A stretch of DNA of 64,000 bases from Cryptomeria japonica (Eukaryota; Streptophyta; Pinopsida; Cupressales; Cupressaceae), in assembly GCF_030272615.1 (NCBI RefSeq), contig NC_081413.1, forward strand, positions 19,848,285 through 19,912,284, given 5' to 3'. Below the pieces are notes generated by a model that was given only the letters and a program-made list of their open reading frames with translations, was not told the DNA's origin and did not search any database. This document shows, piece after piece, positions 37,505 to 49,074 of the stretch. The number at the start of each line of letters is the position of its first letter. The first letter of the stretch is position 1. The translations under genes and the position numbers were made by a program.

Positions 37505-39915
37505 ATGGCTTTTGGTGAAGGAGTGAGCAACGATCATCATGCATGTGCCTATAGAAATCATCAGCTAGAGCGGATCCGTCGATTCCAGCAGCCAGATGAC
37601 TACGGACCAGCAGTACGCAAATTTTGAATTTTGTGTTTTGTGCATTTTTAGCATGTTTTTTCAAGCGTCAAAGTCCAATCAAGACAATAGCGCTAAAACT
37701 GTGTTTTAGCACTTTTGTCGCCTAAAATAGGGTTATTGTGCCACAATGGCGCTATTATCTAGTAGTTTTAGCACTATGGCCAGGTTTAGCACATTTGTGT
37801 AGTAGTAATCATGCGATTGGAGTTTGTAGTGCTATTGTGTGTTTGTTCTAGTGCATTTGTTTTGGAATAGCGTTGTTGTGTAGTGGTTTTAGTGCTTTTG
37901 GGTTTTAGCATGATTGTGTAGTTGTTTAAGCGCTTTGGTCAGCAGAATAGCATGATTGTCAGAAAAAGATGCCCCAGTGTTAAGAAAAAAATATCTCCTG
38001 ATGCCTGTGTTGAGTGGATGGACGGATGAGTTGTTTTGAATCATAGCAGCTCCATTGAGACTAGGTCATTATGATAAATGTCTGTTGTAGTCTAGATTTT
38101 CCATAATCGCTTTCCTGTTCAGACCCGAAGATACTTGATCAAAGTTTCTATTGATAGTCTAGGTTCAAAATAACTAATGGTGATGTTGATGTGTGTAGGA
38201 GGACCTGCCTATTTTATAGATGCGTGAGCGACATCTTGCCACACGGTAGCTACGAGAGCAGTTGATGGAGGCCGAGATAGATTGCATGGCAGTGACTGGG
38301 TTGTTCGATATGATGCATTTGCCTGTGATTCGGGCAAATCACGGACTATTGACAGCACTAGCTGAGTGGTGGCACAACGAGACCTGTACCTTCTACCTAG
38401 CGATGGGAGAGATGACAGTTACCCTAGAGGCTGTGTGGCAGATACTACATATCCCAATCCGAGGGGAGTTGGTGACCTATGATCGAGGACTAGGGACGAC
38501 AGCGGTGCAAAGGATTTTTGTATATATTGAGGATGGTTTGATAGCCTAGGAGGACATAGCAGCACTATATGAGCCTTTACCAGTAGTGTTATCAGGGATC
38601 ATCGACGGGTTTACTATGCCCCAATCGATGTTCACATGGACTGGCCATTGATTGGGGCTAGGTGATTGAGTAGATGATGACTAAGGGGACCCACTATGCC
38701 TGGGGGCATATGTGCTATCACATCTTTATAGGGAGCTACATGAGGTGGTGTACCGAGAGATGAGATCACTAGCAATAGGGATCACATTACTACACATCTG
38801 GGCTTGGGAGCACTTGCTCGTCACTTGGCCAGTCTGCTTGAGATTGAGAATGATAGACCAACCCTATGTATGCATGTATGGAGGGATGATGAACCAGCCC
38901 CACCTGGGGAAGTTAGAGTTTTGGCGTCGGGCTTTAGATGATTTAGATACAGTGATATGGAGGCCATGATGCAGAGGCCCTTTCATATGTATTTATGACA
39001 TGGTTTTTGATTGGTCGCACATCCTACCTTATAGAGAGATAGGTGCCAGGTAGGGTGACGAGACAGTTTGGATGGAGGCAGGGATTGTCGAGGGGGTCAA
39101 GTAAGTATGCACAAGTTGTACGAGAGAGATTTCAGTGGGGACAAGTGTTACCATATGATCAAGCCCAAGCTAAGTTCCTAACCTTACTAGCTAGACCATG
39201 GCAAATGACACCAGAGATTGTCGATGCAGGGGTGAAAGAGAAGTACACACAGTATTGTACTGTGCATCTGATTCCATGCATTTCATATCCGACTAAGCTG
39301 ATACCATCTTTTAAGGATGAGTGGAGGCGGCAATGAAGGAGGAGAGGAGGTAGGAGTGGAGGAGGAGGAGATGGGGAGAGGTAGGTGGTGGGGGAGGTTA
39401 TGGTGGATCAGGAGGAAGGGGAGGTGATGGGGGTGGGGGATTTGGGGGTGGAGGTGGATTTGGAGGTAGAGGATTTGGGGGTGGAGGAGGTGGAGGGGGT
39501 TGATTACAGTGGAGAGGTAGAGTCGGCATCCATTGCGACTGTCACAGGGTCCTTTGATACAGGGTGTTGTGAGAGTAAGATGGGGGGATGTGGGTGAGGG
39601 AGCGGAGGCAAGGGAGATGGGAGAGGGAGCCATAGGTGGAGGAGAGGATCCTATGGAGCTATAGGTGGAGGAGGGGGAGACCTATGGGAGCACATGATAG
39701 TATATTTGCAGACTCAACTTACAGCAGTCGAGGCACAACTAGAAGATAGGGATGCAAAGATTGCAGCTAGCGACGTTCAGCTGTTTGCATGGGAGTCAGA
39801 GTTGAAAGTAGTGAGGTGAGAGTAGGATGATGCAGTTGATAGGGTGATCCAGCTGTAGGACAGAGTTTGGGTTTTGGAGGGAGCACAGGCACAAGGTCTG
39901 ATAGAGGTAGTATTG
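37505..39915 (+). pseudogene. Plant mobile domain (PMD) gene, spliced, antisense to its retroelement
   Basis: Exon 1 (37505-37612, 36 codons, starting M-A-F-G-E-G-V and ending D-D-Y-G-P-A) meets a GT donor at 37613. The matching acceptor AG is at 38197-38198 and exon 2 continues in phase 0 (E-D-L-P-I-L). Exon 2 encodes a plant mobile domain: L-T-A-L-A-E-W-W-H-N-E-T-C-T-F, G-E-M-T-V-T-L-E-A-V-W-Q-I-L and L-H-I-W-A-W-E-H-L. It then frameshifts near 39000, passes a Gly-rich tract (39330-39690), and ends in a coiled-coil-like segment (Y-L-Q-T-Q-L-T-A-V-E-A-Q-L, about 39700-39915). In-frame stops (TAG near 38219, 38249 and 38547; TGA and TAA near 38650-38680) make it a pseudogene. PMD proteins act in silencing and development in plants and are often carried by transposons. 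Its place beside the polypurine tract, opposite in strand to the element, fits the antisense extra ORFs known in plant Ty3/gypsy elements. Confidence 0.75.
37690..37970. repeat. Degenerate repeats inside the PMD intron
   Basis: Variants of AGCGCTATTGTGTAGT and TTTTAGCACTTTTG recur every 30-50 bp within the intron 37613-38198. Confidence 0.6.
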
Positions 39916-40007
39916 AGTGCGATGTACTTTTATTTTCTTATTGTCTTTTTTTTATTAATTTGAAGATTAAACTAGGTTTATTGATTTAAATTTATTTTCA
40001 TTATCAG

Positions 40008-40645
40008 GAAATGAGATTAGACAAGAAAATATTGAAAACACTCAATCACCTCCTCATGATGTCCATATTGAAGAAGAAGCACATCAAGAACCTCCTACAA
40101 TCCCCAGACTTCCCATAGGTACACAAGAAAACCTATTAGGTCAAATAAAAAATAGACAAAAGGAGCTTGAAGGTTTAATCATAAGGCTAAAAGATCCCAC
40201 TAGAACAAACTCCCATAGAACAAAACTTTCTAGTTCTTTGCAATCTATTGTATCTCACATACAATCCGTGAGTGCGCAAATAATTTTTTGGTCTAGTAAG
40301 AAGGAAGAACAAAATCAATTTTATGCTAACAAATTATCATATGCGGCAATGAAGAAAAATAAAATTAATAAATTTGACTTGTGTGCTCTTTTTATGGACC
40401 CCCAAATGAATCAACCTTTACACCCTAGATGTAGGAGATTCCCTATTCATTGGTGTCATCATGAAGGGATTAAGAACAATTTTTGGGATAGGTGGTGGAT
40501 GGTATTTGATCAGACCCCATACAATAATCATGAGGTACCCCAATACTTTTTAAGAAAACTGTACTGTCAGTTTGTCCTTAATGAGATCCCAAACTATTAT
40601 CATTTTCTAGATTTCCAAGGTAGAGGTGGGGGTTCCTCATGTTAG
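40008..40645 (+). CDS. Unrecognised open exon, about 212 codons
   Basis: A polypyrimidine-rich stretch ending TTATCAG (40001-40007) looks like a splice acceptor. From there a frame stays open without stop or frameshift to TAG at 40643-40645. The N-terminal half is polar and Glu/Gln-rich, with a likely short coiled coil (I-K-N-R-Q-K-E-L-E-G-L-I-I). The C-terminal half is compact and rich in aromatics, Cys and His: F-D-L-C-A-L-F-M-D, R-R-F-P-I-H-W-C-H-H-E-G, F-W-D-R-W-W-M-V-F, Y-Y-H-F-L-D-F. I do not recognise the family. It follows the PMD gene by about 100 bp, but the phase of the candidate intron does not obviously match, so it may be a separate gene. Confidence 0.5.
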
Positions 40646-41891
40646 TCTCAAATTCCAATTTCCCTCTTATCCCCTATAAGAAAATGAATAACTATGTCTG
40701 GACACAAAGAGATTAAGGAAAAAAGAACCTTAGAGTAACATATAACAAGGTTTTGAAAACCTTCTACACTTTGAACTTATCCGAAGTTCAGGTGGGTATA
40801 CCTTTTGTGAATACTTTCACACTTTTAAATGAGATCCACAATAAACCAGTGTCAAAAACCAGTGGATTTCATCACCTCAACATAAACTGAAATATTTGAA
40901 TAGGAACTTATATACTTCTTCAGTATTGATCTTCAAGAAAATTAGAAAGAATCCCACAACAAGTACCAGTGCCTTATCCAAGCCACAGAGTCATCTAAAT
41001 TAAGCCATAATTTTCAACAGCTGAACATTCTAATATGCCTCATCATTTCAGCTTTTATGAACCTCATAAATGCCTAACATATACATAGATCCTTTCCCAT
41101 TTAACTAAAATAACTCATCAGATTCATGGCAACAGACAATAGATCTGCTGACAGAAATATTCCTTGCACATTTAATCCCTCTCCTAAAGAGGAAAGCCAG
41201 AAATAATATCTATTAGATCACCTTACAATCCATGCTCATTCAAACAACCCTAGATTATTCAAATGAAACCAGCAAATTATAGAATGCACACCAGAAGACA
41301 AAGAAATTTTAGGCCTGAAACTTTGATTTATATATTGATATTCATTCTTGAAAATATTACATCATCCAGAGTCATCTCTTTGAAACCAAAAAAATCTAAG
41401 TATATTTTGCCAGAGTTTCTTTATAAAATTCTTGTGATCCCCTCCAAATGACAAGAATAGAGACTAAGAAGAAGAGGGAAAAGATTAGATCTACAACTGA
41501 AATTGCCAGATGCCTTCTTCCCTAACTAAAAAGTATTCTATTCTCCTTTTCGTTGAAACTGCTCTCAGAATGTCAGAGATCTATTGAAACAAACTTCATG
41601 ACTGGATTCCTTGTCTAGAGGGCTTTCCAACGGTATACAATACTTGCCATTTCGAGCAAAATTTAACCTCTGAGCGAATTAATCACTCATGTCCCTCTGT
41701 CATCTAAATTTTTTGAATTTTCTATATAGTCTCAACTATATACTTAATCTGATTTTAACTTTGATTTTTCCCTCCATTTTGGCCTAATGCCCTACCACGT
41801 GGTAGTCTCTGATTGGCTCGTAGGGTCTACTAGTCACCACCTATCTGTCGGGTCTACCATGCGTCCACCACCTCAGCCGTCTGGTTGCTCG
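40646..41891. other. No gene seen
   Basis: AT-rich sequence with short frames only; no repeats or terminal motifs noticed. Confidence 0.5.
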
Positions 41892-42165
41892 GTCTTTCGA
41901 TGGAATTTCTTCTTCGGTGAGCAGTCTATAGGTCTCATCGAATAGGCATTTTCATCGAAATCTGCCACCTCAAGTGCCATGTCACTGTCGGGTATGCCAC
42001 GTGTCTACCACCTGTCTGTCGAGTCTCAGTCTTTTGGTGGAATTTCTTATTCGGTGAGCGGTCTACAGGTCTCATCAAATAGGCATTTTCATCAAAACTG
42101 TCGGGCCCACCGCGGACCGCCACCTCAGTGCCATGGCACTACTCCGTCATCGCCACCCGAACCTA
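41892..42165. repeat. Tandem duplication, period 137 bp
   Basis: The segment beginning GTCTTTCGATGGAATTTCTT at 41892 recurs at 42029 (GTCTTTTGGTGGAATTTCTT), followed in both by CGGTGAGC, GGTCTCATC and AATAGGCATTTTCATC. The copies differ by scattered transitions. Confidence 0.8.
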
Positions 42166-42473
42166 CCACTGGACTACCACCTAAGCACCATGTCACTGCC
42201 ATGTTAGCAGGACCTGCAAGTTGTCTTTCCTCCTAGACCTGCCACCTGTCTTTCGCCATTTCACAGATGTTAATGCGCAAGCATCTCTCCTTCACGAAGT
42301 CACGACAACCGTTGGATCCTCTGAACTTGCTCGCTAGTTAATCTGCTCTTCAAAATTTTGTTTGCCTCGAGATCCATGCATGCATGTCACACGCATGGGG
42401 TCCACTTGGGTGCCCAACTGGAACCTTGCGTCAAAAGCCCAAAGCTTTGACACTATGGTAGTGTGTGTGTTTG

Positions 42474-42483
42474 TATATAAATA
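42474..42483 (+). promoter_or_regulatory. Possible TATA box
   Basis: TATATAAATA followed after about 25 bp by pyrimidine-rich sequence; it precedes the degenerate repeat region at 42560-43480. No coding frame follows, so this may be an LTR or non-coding promoter, or chance. Confidence 0.3.
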
Positions 42484-42559
42484 CCAAAACATTTCATTCC
42501 CTAGCCAATGTGGGATATTGCCTTTATGCTTGGGATTGCATTTTGAAGCTTTCTAAGAC

Positions 42560-43480
42560 CTTTAATGGCATTTTTGCATGGTTGCCAATGTATTCTATTC
42601 ACCATGCTATGGCAGAGAGGGAGGAGATGTTTGCATTTGGCTTTGAGGCATCTCATGTGAAGTTCCATTGCCTCTTCAATAGGCCCACACTTCACGCCCA
42701 ACAACTTGCATTTGTTTGAAAGCTTCAATTTAACCCTCCCCACTCTCCATGCAGGGAAGATGTTGGCAAAGGCCATGGAACCAGTTTTACACTTGCTAAA
42801 ATATTTGCTTGGAGATTTAAAACCTCTTTTACCAGTCACATGGGAGGCAATTTGAAGATTTGGTTTTGAATCTGTCACATGGGAGGGGGTTTGCTGGCAG
42901 CATTTGCTTGAAGTTTAATATCCCCACAACCATCACGTAGGGAGGAGAGGACTGTTGTTTGCATTGGCTTTAATTGCTGAAGTCTATAGACTCTTTAAAC
43001 TCCACATTTTCCTCTGTGCATTGCATAAAATATACCCAAGCTCCTCCTTTATCATGCTCACATCAGGGAGTGCTGGCTTGGCTACCCTTTTATTGGTTTT
43101 GAAAATTTATATAACCCCCAAACATGTTGCGTGGGAGGAGGTATGGCATTCATTTTCTTTGAAGTTAATGATGCCCTCTTTCATTTGCCTGAAAGTTTCC
43201 AATAGCTTTTCATTTACATGAAAGTTTCCAAAGGCTCAAAGTCTTTTTCACCAGCTACAAAAGAGGGGACTAGATGCTGGCAGCAGCCAATTGCATTTGA
43301 TTGAAGTTTTAAAAATGCTCCTCCTCCATGCTCTGAGCTGCCACTCCAGCAACATGCTACTTTATTTTCTTTAAGTATTTTAAACCCCTTCCATTGCCAC
43401 ACTGTTGCTGGAGAATTTGATTTGGAGCCTGGTAATCACATTTGCTGAAAATTTTATTGTTGAAGCTTTATTGCCTCCCC
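42560..43480. repeat. Degenerate repeats of about 100 bp
   Basis: Motifs CATGGGAGG(A/C/G), (A)TTTGCTTGAAGTTT and CCTCCCC recur at irregular spacing near 100 bp. The region between 42360 and 43640 is otherwise without a credible gene. Confidence 0.4.
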
Positions 43481-43639
43481 TTCTCAGGAAAGGAATAACA
43501 CAACTATTCACTTTACAAACCATTCATGATCATATCTTTATAAGTTTTCATTGTCCCATTGGTGAATTGTGGTCGAGTTGGTATGGAGACGCATATATTG
43601 CCAGGAAAAAAGAACATTTCACCATTAAAATTAATGCAC

Positions 43640-44812
43640 GAGCATGAGCCAGGTCAGACCCCAAAGTGGGTCCAACTAAAAAAAAATTCATTTTCATGCA
43701 ACTAACCTTCGAAATACCTCAGGAACCTTAAACATACCTCTAGAAATGATCGGCACCATTTTCGGATCATTAGACTGAGTTTTGCAACTTTTAGGCACTT
43801 ACGCTAGATTTTCGCATTTAATTGTGAAGACATAATTTTCAAACTAGTTAAAACACATTTTTGGACCTCGCCATTTGACAGGCGTGTACTCTAATATACA
43901 AGCATGAATTCTACCAAATGGTTTCTCAAAAAAAATCCCGAGCGAAGAGATATTAATTGTCAAAATTGACCAACTGGCTTTGTCAACAGTGTGGACCTGA
44001 TGAAGTCAATGTTCAGGCAACACATGATGCCTTTCTTAAAAATATCAAACGACCTCCATAGACCTTCAAATCTGAGACATAGGTACCTTGAAGTACATAT
44101 CAAAACTTAGAATTCTCAGTTTGACCAAAATTCTGACTGGGTGCAAATGGTGCGCTCATGAAAATGGCTAGTTTAACTGATATAGCACTGAAAGTACAGA
44201 TCACTGAAATAGATGGCTCAAGAAACCCCTTTGAAAACTGATCAAACGGATTGGCAGAGAATTGAAACTTGAAACATAGCTTTTCATTTATACCAACAAT
44301 AGCCCAGAACAAACATTCTGGCATGAAACTCACTGAGGCAACTTTTACACTTGTGCAAAACAGGGCTCCGACTAGCTATCGAAACAAGGACTTGTCAAAA
44401 CTCACAAACTGCAAACGGATTGAGCTTTGAAAACTGAGCAAATGGATTCATAAAGACTTGAAAATTTGCATGCTAACTCACATTTATGCATAGAATTCAA
44501 TCCATTTTTAATTTTACCATGACGATCAACAGGGAAAAAGATATAAGCACTCAAAGTAGGCTACTCAATAAAATCTGCATTTGTGCCTATAATGCACCTT
44601 CAGCTCACCCCTCAAAATGGGTACCTGGTAAATTGATCCAAACTGAATTCTAAAAGTTGCAACACACTGCATAGGCCAAATGAAAGGTATAGGACACACT
44701 TCCCAAGCCTTACCCTTCAAAGATCAACTGGCTCCATTTTGCCCTCTCTCTAACTAGGCCATTCAAACTGACTCATTTATGATCATTTGGAAATGCAAAG
44801 CAAAATTTTGAA
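43640..44812. other. No gene seen
   Basis: The phrase TTTGAAAACTGA(T/G)CAAA(C/T)GGATT occurs twice (about 44230 and 44426), suggesting old internal duplication. No family motif. Confidence 0.45.
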
Positions 44813-46004
44813 ATGGGCCTCCCAAATTACTCAAATTTAATGAGTCCCAACACCTCACATGATAGAGAGGGTGCACAGCGTGACCCAAATCTCCCACCAA
44901 GACCCTTGGCCAGACCTATGGTGGAGCAGGTTATTATTCCTTCCATTGTGAAGGATATTATTGAGGTTGAAACTCTAGACTCCACTAGCTCACTCACTCA
45001 GACCCTTATATAGTATGCTAGGCTCATTTTTGTTGATCTTGTGGTTCTCTTTGCACTTATGATCCTAATAGTTCTGAGAATGCACATGCACGAGTGAAGT
45101 ATGCTATAAAGAACATTGTCATGATAGAATCCTTACTGAATGAAACATTTGGCATTGATACCCAGGTGAATTTCATTACAAGTTCATTTCATTCTTTTTA
45201 TTAAATCTTATATGGAAATTTGAGAATATATTTAAATTAATAAATTATTTTGATAAAAAATCAGGGTCAAAGTGTTCACAATAGTAGCAACATTCCTGCA
45301 GCACCCTTTTTCACGACTTTGTTGACTCCACAGGTATACGAGTGAAGAAATATAATTATTATATGTAGATAGTTGAACCTTATGTGAATGATTTTCTAAT
45401 TACTCTTTTTGGATGTCAAATAGTTTGATGCTGGAGCTTCAACATCAACACCTCGCAGTGTATTTCATCGACAATCTTTCACCCAGGTAAACAATTTATC
45501 TTTAATGTTATTAAATAATATAGATATTTTTGATGATTAATCAATATACTTTGTTTAATTTTCAGATGTTGATATCAAAGACTCCTCCTGCTGTCTGCAT
45601 GCCAATGGAGCACAGTGTTGCTGCAACAGTAGCAAGTTCAACTGCTTTGACAAAAGTATGAGACATATTTGTAAATTTAGTAAATTTAGCATTATATTTG
45701 TTATCTTAATAATATGTTATTAAAAATTTTAATGACACTTGTATTTAGTTTAATTTATATTGTGATGCTTATAGGAGGGGTTTGTCACTCCAGATCATGA
45801 ACATGCACCTGTTGTGGATGAACATCATGATTATTTGTATACGGTAAGTGACTATTTTATTATATGTCATTCTAAAATTTAATTTTGTATATGCTAACAT
45901 CATTCTTTTCATTGTATCAAGTGGAGTTACAAAAAAGTCTAGAGAGGAGGTCGAGTGGGCGTACTCGAAAGACACGTGCATCATATACATCTCCATCCCC
46001 TTGA
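44813..46004 (+). pseudogene. Six-exon gene of unknown function, decayed in exon 1
   Basis: Exon 1 (44813-45165) begins M-G-L-P-N-Y-S and ends L-L-N-E-T-F-G-I-D-T-Q; it holds one TAG (45011-45013) and an apparent one-base shift near 45030. Then follow exons 45265-45333 (23 codons), 45424-45486 (21), 45566-45655 (30), 45775-45843 (23) and a last one from about 45927 to TGA at 46004 (25, Arg/Ser-rich). Introns are 99, 90, 79, 119 and about 83 bp, all AT-rich with GT and AG ends, and all in phase 0; exons 2-5 have no stop. The encoded tail is Ser/Thr/Pro/His-rich and probably disordered; I recognise no domain. The upstream part of the gene was not found. It faces the minus-strand gene at 48439-49022 across the 359-bp repeats. 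Confidence 0.55.
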
Positions 46005-46070
46005 CAGGCAAAGATATCTCATGATATGTTTCCTTCCCCTAGAGGGAAATTAATAGAATAGGGTCCAATG

Positions 46071-46398
46071 TTGTATTCCTATATGGCAATTTTGAACATA
46101 TGTTTTGTATTACGAATATGTGACATTCTATGTCAATATGGCTTTTGGCAACCTCCTATTTGATTTTATTGGATACCATGTTGTATGCCTATATGGAAAT
46201 TTTGAACATATGTTTTGTATTACGAATATGTGACATTCTATGTCCATATGGCTTTTGGCAAGCTCCTATTTGCCTTTATTGGATATCATGTTGTATGCCT
46301 TTATATAAATTTTGAACATATGATTTGTTTTATGAATACGTGACATTCTATGTCCATATGGCTTTTGGAAAGCCTACTTGTTTGTATTGGATATATTT
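46071..46398. repeat. Three tandem copies of a 110-bp unit
   Basis: Units start at 46071, 46181 and 46291 (TTGTAT(T/G)CCT) and share TTTTGAACATATG and GTGACATTCTATGT. They lie just after the last exon at 46004, where a 3' UTR would be. Confidence 0.9.
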
Positions 46399-46739
46399 GA
46401 TAGTTTTAACAGTATACAATATTGTATGGATTTGTAGCTTTTTAGTTAATGCAAATCATTTATCATGGTTATCCATAATTGCAGTATAAATGATTAAATG
46501 AATAATTGCACAAAGTTTATTGTTACTTAAGCTTTGAACCTAGATATGTGTTTGTAATTCAAGACACAAGCTTATGGAGATCAACACAAATTAAATAGTT
46601 ATAGTTAAAATAAGACTATATAAAGGAAACATGGAAAGAACTAAAATTAGACAATGTAAGATGCCATTGTACCAATACCCATTCTAAAAAAATTGCATAG
46701 CCCATACACTTCTATTCATCTAATGCATACCCTAGCGTG

Positions 46740-48130
46740 ATTTCGCTGCTAGGATGTGGCCCGCAATGATCAGACGAGTTGGAGAGCAAAACGAAGGCAT
46801 TCCTAGAATAAAATCAACCACCTCGATGCGTACGAGTTGACGGTTCAGTGTCGTGACTAGTGGATTGAAAGATGGGGAATTCTGCAAGTTTTCATTAAAC
46901 TCATCTAACTCTTTTTATCGCAACCAAGAAAGTGTCGCCACGAGCAATTGGATCCAAGTCTACCTAAACCGAGAGAGGATTTTTTAGAGTGCCATAACAT
47001 GACCTCATAGGATTAGACGGATCATTCTTATGATTAATGCACAACGAGAAACACGATGCCAAATATTGACAACTTTGAGCAACTTGAGCACTTAAGTGAT
47101 TTTGCTGCTAGGGTGTGGCCCGCAACGATCGGATGAGTTGGAGAGAAAAACAAAGGCATTCCTAGCATAAACCTGACCACCCCAATGCATGCAAGCTGAA
47201 GGTTCGGTTCCGCGATGAGTGGATTGAAAGATGGGGCATTGTGCAACTTTTCATTGAACTCATATGATGCTTTTTGTCACAACCAAGAAAGTGTCACCAC
47301 AAGCAATTGGATCCGAGTCTACCTAAACTGAGAGAGGATTTTCTAAAGTTCCATAACACAACCATGTAGGATTAGACAACTTGTTCTTATGATTAACGAG
47401 CACCAAGAAACGGGATGCCAAATATTGACAACTTTGAGCAACTTGAGCACTTAAGCAATTTCGCTACTAGGGTGTGGCCCGCAACGATCAGACGAGTTGG
47501 AGAGAAAAATGAAGGAATTAATAGCATAAACCTAGCCACCTCAATGTGTACGAGATGACGGTTCAATGTTGCGATGAGTGGATTGAAAGATGGGGCATTG
47601 TGCAACTTTTTATTGAACTCATCTAACGCTTTTTGTCACAACCGAGAAAGTGTCACCACGAGCAATTGGATCCGAGTCTACCTAAACCGAGAGAGGATTT
47701 TTTAGAGTGCCATAATAGGACCTTATAGGATTAGATGACTCATTCTTATGATTAACAAGCACCGAGAAACGTGATGCTGAATATTGACAACTTTGAGAAA
47801 CTTGAGCACTTAAGAGATTTCGCTACTAGAGTGTGGCTCGCAACGATCAGACGAGTTGGAGAGAAAAACAAAGGCATTCCTAGCATAAACTTGGCCACCC
47901 TGATGCATACAAGCTGATGGTTTGGTGCTGCAATGAGTGGATTGAAAGATGGGGCATTGTGCAACTTTTCATTGAACTCATCTGACGCTTTTTGTCACAA
48001 CCGAGAAACTATCGCCATGAGCAATTGGATCTGAGTCTACATAAATCGAGAGAGGATTTTTTAGAGTGACATAACATGACCCCATAGGACTAGACAAATC
48101 ATTCTTACGTGTCACTAACATCGAGAAAAA
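46740..48130. repeat. Tandem array, about four copies of a 359-bp unit
   Basis: TGTGGCCCGCAA (or TGTGGCTCGCAA) recurs with exact 359-bp spacing (anchors 46752, 47111, 47470, 47829). Units share GAGTTGGAGAG, GTGGATTGAAAGATGGGG and AGCAATTGGATC. Length is conserved without indels between anchors, while bases differ at several percent. A 70-codon minus-strand frame recurs in three units (47034-47246, 47393-47605, 47752-47964). Confidence 0.95.
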
Positions 48131-48438
48131 TGATGCCGAATTTTGACAATTTTCACACTTTGAGTGATTGACAACAAATGAGCAATTTTTACATCTTTTA
48201 CCATATTAGCCTAAAACTTCACTAAATGATCCCATGTGATCTCTAATGGTCCAAAATGACATTATTTACATAAAATCACACAAAACAAGACAAAAACACA
48301 ATTTTTTATATTACAATGCCTCGATTAGTCAAAAAATATAAGTCATGTACATATATCCAAATATGATTGATATTACAATTTTTTACATTTACATTTAATA
48401 CAATGAACCATTTGGATCTGCTCTACACTTTATCGTAT
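48131..48438. other. Gap between the 359-bp array and transposase-like copy 2
   Basis: AT-rich, no gene or repeat seen. It is 3' of the minus-strand gene and may be its 3' UTR. Confidence 0.45.
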
Positions 48439-49022
48439 CTAGTTACCCCCATATTTGATCAAATGAACATTTGAAGCTACAACAAGGTTACAATAATGAA
48501 GAATCTTACTATGTGTCTCGAAGTCCTTGAACAACCACAAGTTAGACTTCTTCACTAGGTACCTTCTAAGCCATGTACCAGTAACAACTACTGATCATGT
48601 GGGGTACTCAATATTGTCTCCATCAACCATAGGGCCATCCAATTTATTTTTTGCATCCACACAATGACACGAGTAATAATTTTTCCTTCTTCATTTTCTT
48701 CAGCTGCAATAACTACATAAACATGCTCTGCAATGATAAAGTGAGAAGAATTTAGCAAACAAATAAGGTAAAATATTAAAGTACAAAAATTTGCATGTGG
48801 ATAATTTACTTGGTTGGACTAAATCTGACACATGGTCAAAATCAACTGATGTTTCCATCTGTGTTAGTTTTAGTGCACTCGGAGGTCGATATGTCTCAAG
48901 TGGGATTAGAGACCTCATACACCATTTGTCCACCCACTCCTTTGACACATACTCATTATAGGCACCATCTCTACATGAAGAACAATAACATGCCATTTGT
49001 CCCGTATGGATAGTCCATGAAC
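48439..49022 (-). pseudogene. Transposase-like gene, copy 2: two C-terminal exons
   Basis: Minus strand: an acceptor TAATGCAG precedes an exon (49022-48810) with C-Y-C-S-S-C-R-D-G and S-K-E-W-V-D-K-W. A GT at 48809-48808 and AG at 48729-48728 bound an 82-bp intron. The last exon (48727-48439) aligns with copy 1: H-V-Y-V-V-I-A-A-E-E-N-E-E-G, G-T-W-L-R-R-Y-L-V-K-K, F-K-D-F-E-T-H-S-K-I-L-H-Y and V-V-A-S-N-V-H-L. It carries one frameshift near 48660 and a stop near 48590. The exon counterpart in copy 1 (S-S-E-W-V-D-T-W, about 23510) supports the homology. Upstream exons are absent from the window; the 20-bp satellite fills the place of the upstream intron. Confidence 0.65.
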
Positions 49023-49074
49023 CTGCATTAGAGCATTAGAGAGAGGAGGAAGTGAGGACACTATATGAATCGAT

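Noticed and set aside
42501-42878. 125-codon minus-strand frame
   Set aside because: Lies in degenerate repeats, with no recognisable domain or splice/promoter context.
46740-48130. CRISPR-like array
   Set aside because: Units are 359 bp, contiguous and without spacers, in a plant genome; this is an ordinary tandem repeat.
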